Part shown: piece by piece, positions 24,395 through 37,592 of the stretch | Layout: every line of letters starts with the position of its first letter | How positions within the stretch are numbered: the first letter of the stretch is position 1 | Assembly: GCF_051020975.1 (NCBI RefSeq) | Contig: NW_027478169.1 | Location: 8,370,001 to 8,434,000 of the forward strand | Source: Osmia lignaria lignaria | Lineage: Eukaryota > Arthropoda > Insecta > Hymenoptera > Megachilidae | Length of the DNA: 64,000 nt | Reading direction: 5' to 3' | Translations under genes and position numbers: made by a program | The notes under the pieces: model-generated | Told to the model about the DNA's origin: nothing | The model's input: the letters and a program-made list of their open reading frames with translations, nothing else | Databases searched by the model: none

Positions 24395-27290
24395 GATCAG
24401 ATGCGTAGTTCTCGAGATATATCAAGATATTTAAAAGTTCCGAAGCCGCACCAACATAATAGAGATACAGAAACACCGTGGCCCCTTTCTTTGAGATAAC
24501 TCTGCACTAGTGCGAGCCGCAAATGCCACTTCCAGCTTAGCTGTGCAGAAGAAGAACAACAAGAAGAAGAAATATCTCGAAATATGTCCGTCAGGCCCCT
24601 TCCCTTGAGATATATGTGCAAATATCTCGGAAACGAAGCGAGCTATGGCAAAATGTTAAGAGACCTTTTTTGTAGAGAATTAAGTTTCCTACTTTTTATG
24701 TTCTATGATATTTTTTGATCAGATGCGTAGTTCTCGAGATATATAAAGATATTTAAAAGTTCCGAAGCCGCACCAACATAATAGAGATACAGAAACACCG
24801 TGGCCCCTTTCTTCGAGATAACTCTGCACTATTGCGAGCTGCAAATGCCACTTCCAGCTTAGCTGTGCAGAAGAAGAACAACAAGAAGAAGAAATATCTC
24901 GAAAAATGTCCGTCAGGCCCCTTCCCTTGAGATAAATCTGCAAATATCTCGGAAACGAAGCGAGCTATGGCAAAATGTTAAGAGACCTTTTTTGTAGAGA
25001 ATTAAGTTTCCTACTTTTCATGTTCTATGATATTTTTTGATCAGATGCGTAGTTCTCGAGATATATCAAGATATTTAAAAGTTCCGAACCCGCACCAACA
25101 TAATAGAGATACAGAAACACCGTGGCCCCTTTCTTTGAGATAACTCTGCACTATTGCGAGCTGTAAATGCCACTTCCAGCTTAGCTGTGCAGAAGAAGAA
25201 CAACAAGAAGAAGAAATATCTCGAAATATGTCCGTCAGGCCCCTTCCCTTGAGATATATCTGCAAATATCTCGGAAACGAATCGAGCTATGGCAAAATGT
25301 TGAGAGACCTTTTTTGTAGCGAATTATGCTTCCTACAATTTATGTTCTATGATATTTTTTGATCAGAAGCGTAGTTTTCGAGATATATCGAGATATTTAA
25401 AAGTTCCGAAGCCGCACCAACATAATAGAGATACAGAAACACCGTGGCCCCTTTCGTTGAGATAACTCTGCACTAGTGCGAGCCGCAAATGCCACTTCCA
25501 GCTTAGCTGTGCAGAAGAAGAACAACAAGAAGAAGAAATATCTCGAAATATGTCCGTCAGGCCCCTTCCCTTGAGATAAATCTGCAAATATCTCGGAAAC
25601 GAAGCGAGCTATGGCAAAATGTTAAGAGACCTTTTTTGTAGAGAATTAACTTTCCTACTTTTTATGTTCTATGATATTTTTTGATCATATGCGTAGTTCT
25701 CGAGATATATCAAGATATTTAAAAGTTCCGAAGCCGCACCAACATGATAGAGATACAGAAACACCGTGGCCCCTTTCTTTGGGATAACTCTGCACTATTG
25801 CGAGCTGCAAATGCCACTTCCAGCTTAGCTGTGCAGAAGAAGAACAACAAGAAGAAGAAATATCTCGAAATATGTCCGTCAGGCCACTTCCCTTGAGATA
25901 AATCTGCAAATATCTCGGAAACGAAGCGAGCTATGGCAAAATGTTAAGAGACCTTTTTTGTAGAGAATTAAGTTTCCTACTTTTTATGTTCTATGATATT
26001 TTTTGATCAGAAGCGTAGTTTTCGAGATATATCGAGATATTTAAAAGTTCCGAAGCCGCACCAACATAATAGAGATACAGAAACACCGTGGCCCCTTTCT
26101 TTGAGATAACTGTGCACTAGTGCGAGCCGCAAATGCCACTTCCAGCTTAGCTGTGCAGAAGAAGAACAAGAAGAAGAAGAAATATCTCGAAATATGTCCG
26201 TCAGGCCCCTTCCCTTGAGATAAATATGCAAATATCTCGGAAACGAAGCGAGGTATGGCAAAATGTTAAGAGACCTTTTTTGTAGAGAATTAAGTTTCCT
26301 ACTTTTTATGTTCTATGATATTTTTTGATCAGATGCGTAGTTCTCGAGATATATCAAGATATTTAAAAGTTCCGAAGCCGCACCAACATAATAGAGATAC
26401 AGAAACACCGTGGCCCCTTTCTTTGAGATAACTCTGCACTATTGCGAGCTGCAATTGCCACTTCCAGCTTAGCTGTGCAGAGGAAGAACAACAAGAAGAA
26501 GAAATATCTCGAAATATGTCCGTCAGGCCAGTTCCTTTGAGCTGAATCTGCAAATATCTCGGAAACGAAGCGAGCTATGGCAAAATCTTAAGAGACGTTT
26601 TTTATAGAGAATTATGTGTCCTACAATTTATGTTCTATGATATTTTTTGATCAGAAGCGTAGTTTTCGAGATATATCGAGATATTTAAAAGTTCCGAAGC
26701 CGCACCAACATAATAGGGATACAGAAACACCGTGGCCCCTTTCTTGAGATAACTCTGCACTAGGCGAGCCGCAAATGCCACTTCCAGCTTAGCTGTGCAG
26801 AAGAAGAACAACAAGAAGAAGAAATATCTCGAAATATGTCCGTCAGGCCCCTTCCCTTGAGATAAATCTGCAAATATCTCGGAAACGAAGCGAGCTATGG
26901 CAAAATGTTAAGAGACCTTTTTTGTAGAGAATTAGGTTTCCTACTTTTTATGTTCTATGATATTTTTTGATCAGATGCGTAGTTCTCGAGATATATCAAG
27001 ATATTTAAAAGTTCCGAAGCCGCACCAACATAATAGAGATACAGAAACACCGTGGCCCCTTTCTTTGAGATAACTCTGCACTATTGCGAGCTGTAAATGC
27101 CACTTCCAGCTTAGCTGTGCAGAAGAAGAACAACAAGAAGAAGAAATATCTCGAAATATGTCCGTCAGGCCCCTTCCCTTGAGATATATCTGCAAATATC
27201 TCGGAAACGAAGCGAGCTATGGCAAAATGTTAAGAGACCTTTTTTGTAGAGAATTAAGTTTCCTACTTTTTATGTTCTATGATATTTTTT
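24395..27290 (+). repeat. 9-monomer HOR (2896 bp), copy 2
   Basis: Near-identical to the preceding copy, including the 320-bp unit at 26649. Homology with copy 1 continues about 95 bp into the next monomer, then switches (CTTTGGGATAAC and CTATTG instead of CTTTGAGATAAC and CTAGTG), marking the breakpoint near 27385. Confidence 0.95.
26649..26968 (+). repeat. 320-bp monomer, copy 2
   Basis: The same two deletions as 23753-24072, transferred with the 9-monomer HOR. Confidence 0.95.
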
Positions 27291-27612
27291 GATCAGATGC
27301 GTAGTTCTCGAGATATATCAAGATATTTAAAAGTTCCGAAGCCGCACCAACATAATAGAGATACAGAAACACCGTGGCCCCTTTCTTTGGGATAACTCTG
27401 CACTATTGCGAGCTGCAAATGCCACTTCCAGCTTAGCTGTGCAGAGGAAGAACAACAAGAAGAAGAAATATCTCGAAATATGTCCGTCAGGCCAGTTCCT
27501 TTGAGCTGAATCTGCAAATATCTCGGAAACGAAGCGAGCTATGGCAAAATCTTAAGAGACGTTTTTTATAGAGAATTATGTGTCCTACAATTTATGTTCT
27601 ATGATATTTTTT

Positions 27613-27932
27613 GATCAGAAGCGTAGTTTTCGAGATATATCGAGATATTTAAAAGTTCCGAAGCCGCACCAACATAATAGGGATACAGAAACACCGTGGC
27701 CCCTTTCTTGAGATAACTCTGCACTAGGCGAGCCGCAAATGCCACTTCCAGCTTAGCTGTGCAGAAGAAGAACAACAAGAAGAAGAAATATCTCGAAATA
27801 TGTCCGTCAGGCCCCTTCCCTTGAGATAAATCTGCAAATATCTCGGAAACGAAGCGAGCTATGGCAAAATGTTAAGAGACCTTTTTTGTAGAGAATTAGG
27901 TTTCCTACTTTTTATGTTCTATGATATTTTTT
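27613..27932 (+). repeat. 320-bp monomer, copy 3
   Basis: The same two deletions, transferred with the nested 964-bp duplication rather than with the 9-monomer HOR. Confidence 0.95.
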
Positions 27933-29725
27933 GATCAGATGCGTAGTTCTCGAGATATATCAAGATATTTAAAAGTTCCGAAGCCGCACCAACATAATAG
28001 AGATACAGAAACACCGTGGCCCCTTTCTTTGAGATAACTCTGCACTATTGCGAGCTGTAAATGCCACTTCCAGCTTAGCTGTGCAGAAGAAGAACAACAA
28101 GAAGAAGAAATATCTCGAAATATGTCCGTCAGGCCCCTTCCCTTGAGATATATCTGCAAATATCTCGGAAACGAAGCGAGCTATGGCAAAATGTTAAGAG
28201 ACCTTTTTTGTAGAGAATTAAGTTTCCTACTTTTTATGTTCTATGATATTTTTTGATCAGATGCGTAGTTCTCGAGATATATCAAGATATTTAAAAGTTC
28301 CGAAGCCGCACCAACATAATAGAGATACAGAAACACCGTGGCCCCTTTCTTTGGGATAACTCTGCACTATTGCGAGCTGCAAATGCCACTTCCAGCTTAG
28401 CTGTGCAGAAGAAGAACAACAAGAAGAAGAAATATCTCGAAATATGTCCGTCAGACCCCTTCCCTTGAGATGAATCTGCAAATATCTCGGAAACGAAGCG
28501 AGCTATGGCAAAATGTTAAGAGACCTTTTTTGTAGAGAATAATGTTTCCTACAATTTACGTTCTATGATATTTTTTGATCAGAAGCGTAGTTTTCGAGAT
28601 ATATCGAGATATTTAAATGTTCCGAAGCCGCACCAACATAATAGAGATACAGAAACACCGTGGCCCCTTTCTTTGAGATAACTCTGCACTATTGCGAGCT
28701 GGAAATGCCACTTCCAGTTTAGCTGTGCAGAAGAAGAACAACAAGAAGAAGAAATATCTCGAAATATGTCCGTCAGGCCCCTTCCCTTGAGATAAATATG
28801 CAAATATCTCGGAAACGAAGCGAGCTATGGCAAAATGTTAAGAGACCTTTTTTGTAGAGAATTAAGTTTCCTACTTTTTATGCTCTATGATATTTTTTGA
28901 TCAGATGCGTAGTTCTCGAGATATATCAAGATATTTAAAAGTTCCGAAGCCGCACCAACATAATAGAGATACAGAAACACCGTGGCCCCTTTCTTTGAGA
29001 TAACTCTGCACTATTGCGAGCTGGAAATGCCACTTCCAGTTTAGCTGTGCAGAAGAAGAACAACAAGAAGAAGAAATATCTCGAAATATGTCCGTCAGGC
29101 CCCTTCCCTTGAGATAAATCTGCAAATATCTCGGAAACGAAGCGAGCTATGGCAAAATGTTAAGAGACCTTTTTTGTAGAGAATTAAGTTTCCTACTTTT
29201 TATGTTCTATGATATTTTTTGATCAGATGCGTAGTTCTCGAGATATATCAAGATATTTAAAAGTTCCGAAGCCGCACCAACATAATAGAGATACAGAAAC
29301 ACCGTGGCCCCTTTCTTTGAGATAACTCTGCACTAGTGCGAGCCGCAAATGCCACTTCCAGCTTAGCTGTGCAGAAGAAGAACAACAAGAAGAAGAAATA
29401 TCTCGAAATATGTCCGTCAGGCCCCTTCCCTTGAGATATATGTGCAAATATCTCGGAAACGAAGCGAGCTATGGCAAAATGTTAAGAGACCTTTTTTGTA
29501 GAGAATTAAGTTTCCTACTTTTTATGTTCTATGATATTTTTTGATCAGATGCGTAGTTCTCGAGATATATAAAGATATTTAAAAGTTCCGAAGCCGCACC
29601 AACATAATAGAGATACAGAAACACCGTGGCCCCTTTCTTCGAGATAACTCTGCACTATTGCGAGCTGCAAATGCCACTTCCAGCTTAGCTGTGCAGAAGA
29701 AGAACAACAAGAAGAAGAAATATCT
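27878..29725 (+). repeat. Relocated copy of the 20150-22005 segment
   Basis: Markers from the end of the 4-monomer HOR and the start of the 9-monomer HOR recur in order: ATTAGGTTTCC, CTTTGGGATAAC, GATGAATCTGC, AGAATAATG, AAATGTTCC, TATGCTCTAT, GATATATGTGC and ATATATAAAGATA. The offset is 7722 bp, equal to 24 x 322 minus 6, and the three intervening 320-bp monomers account for the 6. The copy ends near 29725, where GCCACTTCCC replaces GCCCCTTCCC. Confidence 0.9.
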
Positions 29726-32700
29726 CGAAATATGTCCGTCAGGCCACTTCCCTTGAGATAAATCTGCAAATATCTCGGAAACGAAGCGAGCTATGGCAAA
29801 ATGTTAAGAGACCTTTTTTGTAGAGAATTAAGTTTCCTACTTTTTATGTTCTATGATATTTTTTGATCAGATGCGTAGTTCTCGAGATATATCAAGATAT
29901 TTAAAAGTTCCGAAGCCGCACCAACATAATAGAGATACAGAAACACCGTGGCCCCTTTCTTTGAGATAACTCTGCACTATTGCGAGCTGCAATTGCCACT
30001 TCCAGCTTAGCTGTGCAGAGGAAGAACAACAAGAAGAAGAAATATCTCGAAATATGTCCGTCAGGCCCCTTCCCTTGAGATAAATCTGCAAATATCTCGG
30101 AAACGAAGCGAGCTATGGCAAAATGTTAAGAAACCTTTTTTGTAGAGAATTAACTTTCCTACTTTTTATGTTCTATGATATTTTTTGATCATATGCGTAG
30201 TTCTCGAGATATATCAAGATATTTAAAAGTTCCGAAGCCGCACCAACATGATAGAGATACAGAAACACCGTGGCCCCTTTCTTTGGGATAACTCTGCACT
30301 ATTGCGAGCTGCAAATGCCACTTCCAGCTTAGCTGTGCAGAAGAAGAACAACAAGAAGAAGAAATATCTCGAAATATGTCCGTCAGGCCACTTCCCTTGA
30401 GATAAATCTGCAAATATCTCGGAAACGAAGCGAGCTATGGCAAAATGTTAAGAGACCTTTTTTGTAGAGAATTAAGTTTCCTACTTTTTATGTTCTATGA
30501 TATTTTTTGATCAGAAGCGTAGTTTTCGAGATATATCGAGATATTTAAAAGTTCCGAAGCCGCACCAACATAATAGAGATACAGAAACACCGTGGCCCCT
30601 TTCTTTGAGATAACTGTGCACTAGTGCGAGCCGCAAATGCCACTTCCAGCTTAGCTGTGCAGAAGAAGAACAACAAGAAGAAGAAATATCTCGAAATATG
30701 TCCGTCAGGCCCCTTCCCTTGAGATATATCTGCAAATATCTCGGAAACGAAGCGAGCTATGGCAAAATGTTAACAGACCGTTTTTGTAGAGAATTAAGTT
30801 TCCTACTTTTTATGTTCTATGATATTTTTTGATCAGACGCGTAGTTCTCGAGATATATCAAGATATTTAAAAGTTCCGAAGCCGCACCAACATAATAGAG
30901 ATACAGAAACACCGTGGCCCCTTTCTTTGAGATAACTCTGCACTCTTGCGAGCTGCAAATGCCACTTCCAGTTTAGCTGTGCAGAAGAAGAACAACAAGA
31001 AGAAGAAATATCTCGAAATATGTCCGTTAGGCCCCTTCCCTTGAGATAAATCTGCAAATATCTCGGAAACGAAGCGAGCTATGGCAAAATGTTAAGAGAC
31101 CTTTTTTGTAGAGAATTAAGTTTCCGACTTTTTATGTGCTATGATATTTTTTGATCAGATGCGTAGTTCTCGAGATATATCAAGATATTTAAAAGTTCCG
31201 AAGCCGCACCAACATAATAGAGATACAGAAACACCGTGGCCCCTTTCTTTGAGATAACTCTGCACTATTGCGAGCTGGAAATGCCACTTCCAGCTTAGCT
31301 GTGCAGAGGAAGAACAACAAGAAGAAGAAATATCTCGAAATATGTCCGTCAGGCCAGTTCCTTTGAGCTGAATCTGCAAATATCTCGGAAACGAAGCGAG
31401 CTATGGCAAAATGTTGAGAGACGTTTTTTGTAGAGAATTATGTTTCCTACAATTTATGTTCTATGATATTTTTTGATCAGAAGCGTAGTTTTCGAGATAT
31501 ATCGAGATATTTAAAAGTTCCGAAGACGCACCAACATAATAGAGATACAGAAACACCGTGGCCCCTTTCTTTGAGATAACTGTGCACTAGTGCGAGCCGC
31601 AAATGCTACTTCCAGCTTAGCTGTGCAGAAGAAGAACAACAAGAAGAAGAAATATCTCGAAATATGTCCGTCAGGCCCCTTCCCTTGATATATATGTGCA
31701 AATATCTCGGAAACGAAGCGAGCTATGGCAAAATGCTAAGAGACCGTTTTTGTAGAGAATTAAGTTTCCTACTTTTTATGTTCTATGATATTTTTTGATC
31801 AGACGCGTAGTTCTCGAGATATATCAAGATATTTAAAAGTTCCGAAGTCGCACCAACATAATAGAGATACAGAAACACCGTGGCCCCTTTCTTTGAGATA
31901 ACTCTGCACTATTGCGAGCTGCAAATGCCACTTCCAGCTTAGCTGTGCAGAAGAAGAACAACAAGAAGAAGAAATATCTCGAAATATGTCCGTCAGGCCC
32001 CATCCCTTGAGATAAATCTGCAAATATCTCGGAAACGAAGAGAGCTATGGCAAAATGTTAAGAGACCTTTTTTGTAGAGAATTAAGTTTCCTACTTTTCA
32101 TGTTCTATGATATTTTTTGATCAGATGCGTAGTTCTCGAGATATATCAAGATATTTAAAAGTTCCGAACCCGCACCAACATAATAGAGATACAGAAACAC
32201 CGTGGCCCCTTTCTTTGAGATAACTCTGCACTATTGCGAGCTGTAAATGCCACTTCCAGCTTAGCTGTGCAGAAGAAGAACAACAAGAAGAAGAAATATC
32301 TCGAAATATGTCCGTCAGGCCCCTTCCCTTGAGATATATCTGCAAATATCTCGGAAACGAATCGAGCTATGGCAAAATGTTGAGAGACCTTTTTTGTAGA
32401 GAATTATGCTTCCTACAATTTATGTTCTATGATATTTTTTGATCAGAAGCGTAGTTTTCGAGATATATCGAGATATTTAAAAGTTCCGAAGCCGCACAAA
32501 CATAATAGAGATACAGAAACACCGTGGCCCCTTTCGTTGAGATAACTCTGCACTAGTGCGAGCCGCAAATGCCACTTCCAGCTTAGCTGTGCAGAAGAAG
32601 AACAACAAGAAGAAGAAATATCTCGAAATATGTCCGTCAGGCCCCTTCCCTTGAGATAAATCTGCAAATATCTCGGAAACGAAGCGAGCTATGGCAAAAT

Positions 32701-33728
32701 GTTAAGAAACCTTTTTTGTAGAGAATTAACTTTCCTACTTTTTATGTTCTATGATATTTTTTGATCATATGCGTAGTTCTCGAGATATATCAAGATATTT
32801 AAAAGTTCCGAAGCCGCACCAACATGATAGAGATACAGAAACACCGTGGCCCCTTTCTTTGGGATAACTCTGCACTATTGCGAGCTGCAAATGCCACTTC
32901 CAGCTTAGCTGTGCAGAAGAAGAACAACAAGAAGAAGAAATATCTCGAAATATGTCCGTCAGGCCACTTCCCTTGAGATAAATCTGCAAATATCTCGGAA
33001 ACGAAGCGAGCTATGGCAAAATGTTAAGAGACCTTTTTTGTAGAGAATTATGTTTCCTACTTTCTAAGTTCGATGATATTTTTTGATCAGATGCGTAGTT
33101 CTCGAGATATATCAAGATATTTAAAAGTTCCGAAGCTGCACCAACATAATAGAGGTACAGAAACACCGTGGCCTCTTTCTTTGAGATAACTCTGCACTAT
33201 TGCGAGCTGCAAATGCCACTTCGAGCTGAGCTGTGCAGAAGAAGAACAACAAGAAGAAGAAATATCTCGAAATATGTCCGTCAGACCCCTTCCCTTGAGA
33301 TGAATCTGCAAATATCTCGGAAACGAAGCGAGCTATGGCAAAATGTTAAGAGACCTTTTTTGTAGAGAATAATGTTTCCTACAATTTACGTTCTATGATA
33401 TTTTTTGATCAGAAGCGTAGTTCTCGAGATATATCAAGATACTTAAAAGTTCCGAAGCCGCACCAACATAATAGAGATACAGAAACACCGTGGCCCCTTT
33501 CTTTGAGATAACTCTGCACTAGTGCGAGCCGCAAATGCCACTTCCAGCTTAGCTGTGCAGAAGAAGAACAACAAGAAGAAGAAATATCTCGAAATATGTC
33601 CGTCAGGCCCCTTCCCTTGAGATAAATCTGCAAATATCTCGGAAACGAAGCGAGCTATGGCAAAATGTTAAGAGACCTTTTTTGTAGAGAATTAAGTTTC
33701 CTACTTTTTATGTTCTATGATATTTTTT
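29726..33728 (+). repeat. Mosaic zone of monomers shared with several other regions
   Basis: About twelve units with no single local period. About 32088-33040 repeats 25008-25950 (GAACCCGCACC, CGAATCGAGC, CTTTCGTTGAG, GATCATATGCG, AACATGATAG) at an offset of 7080 bp (22 x 322 - 4). About 30130-30500 repeats the GATCATATGCG unit again. The unit at 33085 is of the CACTTCGAGC / GATGAATCTGC type seen at 10.9, 16.0, 17.3, 53.4, 57.9 and 62.1 kb. No non-satellite sequence is present. Confidence 0.85.
31475..31796 (+). repeat. Monomer with GAAGACGCACC and AAATGCTACTTCC
   Basis: GAAGACGCACC is shared only with the unit at 52396. The pair (this unit and the one before it) lies 20921 bp from its counterpart, equal to 65 x 322 minus 9, exactly the sum of the indels in between. 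AAATGCTACTTCC is private and closes the minus-strand frame. Confidence 0.85.
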
Positions 33729-35660
33729 GATCAGATGCGTAGTTCTCGAGATATATCAAGATATTTAAAAGTTCCGACGCCGCACCAACATAATAGAGAT
33801 ACAGAAACACCGTGGCCCCTTTCTTTGAGATAACTCTGCACTATTGCGAGCTGCAAATGCCACTTCCAGCTTAGCTGTGCAGAAGAAGAACAACAAGAAG
33901 AAGAAATATCTCGAAATATGTCCGTCAGGCCCCTTCCCTTGAGATAAATCTGCAAATATCTCGGAAACGAAGCGAGCTATGGCAAAATGTTCAGAGACCG
34001 TTTTTGTAGAGAATTAAGTTTCCTACTTTTTATGTTCTATGATATTTTTTGATCAGACGCGTAGTTCTCGAGATATATCAAGATATTTAAAAGTTCCGAA
34101 GCCGCACCAACATAATAGAGATACAGAAACACCGTGGCCCCTTTCTTTGAGATAACTCTGCACTATTGAGAGCTGCAAATGCCACTTCCAGCTTAGCTGT
34201 GCAGAAGAAGAACAACAAGAAGAAGAAATATCTCGAAATATGTCCGTCAGGCCCCTTCCCTTGAGATAAATATGCAAATATCTCGGAAACGAAGCGAGGT
34301 ATGGCAAAATGTTAGGAGACCTTTTTTGTAGAGAATTAAGTTTCCTACTTTTTATGTTCTATGATATTTTTTGATCAGATGCGTAGTTCTCGAGATATAT
34401 CAAGATATTTAAAAGTTCCGAAGCCGCACCAACATAATAGAGATACAGAAACACCGTGGCCCCTTTCTTTGGGATAACTCTGCACTATTGCGAGCTGCAA
34501 ATGCCACTTCCAGCTTAGCTGTGCAGAAGAAGAACAACAAGAAGAAGAAATATCTCGAAATATGTCCGTCAGGCCAGTTCCTTTGAACTGAATCTGCAAA
34601 TATCTCGGAAACGAAGCGAGCTATGGCAAAATGTTAAGAGACCTTTTTTGTAGAGAATTATGTTTCCTACAATTTATGTTCTATGATATTTTTTGATCAG
34701 AAGCGTAGTTTTCGAGATATATCGAGATATTTAAAAGTTCCGAAGCCGCACCAACATAATAGAGATACAGAAACAACGTGGCCCCTTTCTTTGAGATAAC
34801 TCTGCACTAGTGCGAGCCGCAAATGCCACTTCCAGCTTAGCTGTGCAGAAGAAGAACAACAAGAAGAAGAAATATCTCGAAATATGTCCGTCAGGCCAGT
34901 TCCTTTGAGTTGAATCTGCAAATATCTCGGAAAGGAAGCGAGCTATGGCAAAATGTTAAGATACCTTTTTTGTAGAGAATTATGTTTCCTACAATTTATG
35001 TTCTATGATATTTTTTGATCAGAAGCGTTGTTTTCGAGATATATCGAGATATTTAAAAGTTCCGAAGCCGCACCAACATAATAGAGATACAGAAACACCG
35101 TGGCCCCTTTCTTTGAGATAACTCTGCACTAGTGCGAGCCGCAAATGCCACTTCCAGCTTAGCTGTGCAGAAGAAGAACAACGAGAAGAAGAAATATCTC
35201 GAAATATGTCCGTCAGGCCCCTTCCCTTGAGATAAATCTGCACATATCTCGGAAACGAAGCGAGCTATGGCAAAATGTGAAGAGACCTTTTGTGTAGAGA
35301 ATTAAGTTTCCTACTTTTTATCTTCTATGATATTTTTTGATCAGATGCGTAGTTCTCGGGATATATCAAGATATTTAAAAGTTCCGAAGCCGCACCAACA
35401 TAATAGAGATACAGAAACACCGTGGCCCCTCTCTTTGAGATAACTCTGCACTATTGCGAGCTGGAAATGCCACTTCCAGTTTAGCTGTGCAGAAGAAGAA
35501 CAACAAGAAGAAGAAATATCTCGAAATATGTCCGTCAGGCCCCTTCCCTTGAGATAAATCTGCAAATATCTCGGAAACGAAGAGAGCTATGGCAAAATGT
35601 TAAGAGACCTTTTTTGTAGAGAATTAAGTTTCCTACTTTTCACGTTCTATGATATTTTTT
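33729..35660 (+). repeat. 6-monomer HOR (1932 bp), copy 1
   Basis: Six units repeat at exactly 6 x 322 bp. Shared rare markers are CTATTGAGAGC, GAGGTATGG, GTTAGGAGACC, TTTGAACTGAATC, GAGTTGAATC, GGAAAGGAAGCG, CAACGAGAAG, CTGCACATATC, ATGTGAAGAGACCTTTTGTG, CTCGGGATATATC, GAAGAGAGC and TTTTCACGTTC. Differences seen between copies are GACGCC/GAAGCC (about 33777), AAGATACC/AAGAGACC (about 34970) and GCGTTG/GCGTAG (about 35029). Confidence 0.95.
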
Positions 35661-37592
35661 GATCAGATGCGTAGTTCTCGAGATATATCAAGATATTTAA
35701 AAGTTCCGAAGCCGCACCAACATAATAGAGATACAGAAACACCGTGGCCCCTTTCTTTGAGATAACTCTGCACTATTGCGAGCTGCAAATGCCACTTCCA
35801 GCTTAGCTGTGCAGAAGAAGAACAACAAGAAGAAGAAATATCTCGAAATATGTCCGTCAGGCCCCTTCCCTTGAGATAAATCTGCAAATATCTCGGAAAC
35901 GAAGCGAGCTATGGCAAAATGTTCAGAGACCGTTTTTGTAGAGAATTAAGTTTCCTACTTTTTATGTTCTATGATATTTTTTGATCAGACGCGTAGTTCT
36001 CGAGATATATCAAGATATTTAAAAGTTCCGAAGCCGCACCAACATAATAGAGATACAGAAACACCGTGGCCCCTTTCTTTGAGATAACTCTGCACTATTG
36101 AGAGCTGCAAATGCCACTTCCAGCTTAGCTGTGCAGAAGAAGAACAACAAGAAGAAGAAATATCTCGAAATATGTCCGTCAGGCCCCTTCCCTTGAGATA
36201 AATATGCAAATATCTCGGAAACGAAGCGAGGTATGGCAAAATGTTAGGAGACCTTTTTTGTAGAGAATTAAGTTTCCTACTTTTTATGTTCTATGATATT
36301 TTTTGATCAGATGCGTAGTTCTCGAGATATATCAAGATATTTAAAAGTTCCGAAGCCGCACCAACATAATAGAGATACAGAAACACCGTGGCCCCTTTCT
36401 TTGGGATAACTCTGCACTATTGCGAGCTGCAAATGCCACTTCCAGCTTAGCTGTGCAGAAGAAGAACAACAAGAAGAAGAAATATCTCGAAATATGTCCG
36501 TCAGGCCAGTTCCTTTGAACTGAATCTGCAAATATCTCGGAAACGAAGCGAGCTATGGCAAAATGTTAAGAGACCTTTTTTGTAGAGAATTATGTTTCCT
36601 ACAATTTATGTTCTATGATATTTTTTGATCAGAAGCGTAGTTTTCGAGATATATCGAGATATTTAAAAGTTCCGAAGCCGCACCAACATAATAGAGATAC
36701 AGAAACAACGTGGCCCCTTTCTTTGAGATAACTCTGCACTAGTGCGAGCCGCAAATGCCACTTCCAGCTTAGCTGTGCAGAAGAAGAACAACAAGAAGAA
36801 GAAATATCTCGAAATATGTCCGTCAGGCCAGTTCCTTTGAGTTGAATCTGCAAATATCTCGGAAAGGAAGCGAGCTATGGCAAAATGTTAAGAGACCTTT
36901 TTTGTAGAGAATTATGTTTCCTACAATTTATGTTCTATGATATTTTTTGATCAGAAGCGTAGTTTTCGAGATATATCGAGATATTTAAAAGTTCCGAAGC
37001 CGCACCAACATAATAGAGATACAGAAACACCGTGGCCCCTTTCTTTGAGATAACTCTGCACTAGTGCGAGCCGCAAATGCCACTTCCAGCTTAGCTGTGC
37101 AGAAGAAGAACAACGAGAAGAAGAAATATCTCGAAATATGTCCGTCAGGCCCCTTCCCTTGAGATAAATCTGCACATATCTCGGAAACGAAGCGAGCTAT
37201 GGCAAAATGTGAAGAGACCTTTTGTGTAGAGAATTAAGTTTCCTACTTTTTATCTTCTATGATATTTTTTGATCAGATGCGTAGTTCTCGGGATATATCA
37301 AGATATTTAAAAGTTCCGAAGCCGCACCAACATAATAGAGATACAGAAACACCGTGGCCCCTCTCTTTGAGATAACTCTGCACTATTGCGAGCTGGAAAT
37401 GCCACTTCCAGTTTAGCTGTGCAGAAGAAGAACAACAAGAAGAAGAAATATCTCGAAATATGTCCGTCAGGCCCCTTCCCTTGAGATAAATCTGCAAATA
37501 TCTCGGAAACGAAGAGAGCTATGGCAAAATGTTAAGAGACCTTTTTTGTAGAGAATTAAGTTTCCTACTTTTCACGTTCTATGATATTTTTT
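35661..37592 (+). repeat. 6-monomer HOR (1932 bp), copy 2
   Basis: This is the partner of the preceding block. Homology extends into the next monomer and ends near 37710, where GCTGTAAATG and CCAGCGTAG appear in place of GCTGCAAATG and CCAGCTTAG. Confidence 0.95.

Larger units (their letters stand above)
26474..28400 (+). repeat. Nested 3-monomer (964 bp) duplication
   Basis: The block CAGAGGAAG - GCCAGTTCCTTTGAGCTG - TTAAGAGACGTTTTTTATAG - 320-bp unit - ATTAGGTTTCC - GCTGTAAATG unit - CTTTGGGATAAC (absent from the first occurrence) occurs at about 26480-27440 and again at about 27445-28400. It overlaps the end of the 9-monomer HOR, so it is a later or overlapping event. Confidence 0.9.
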
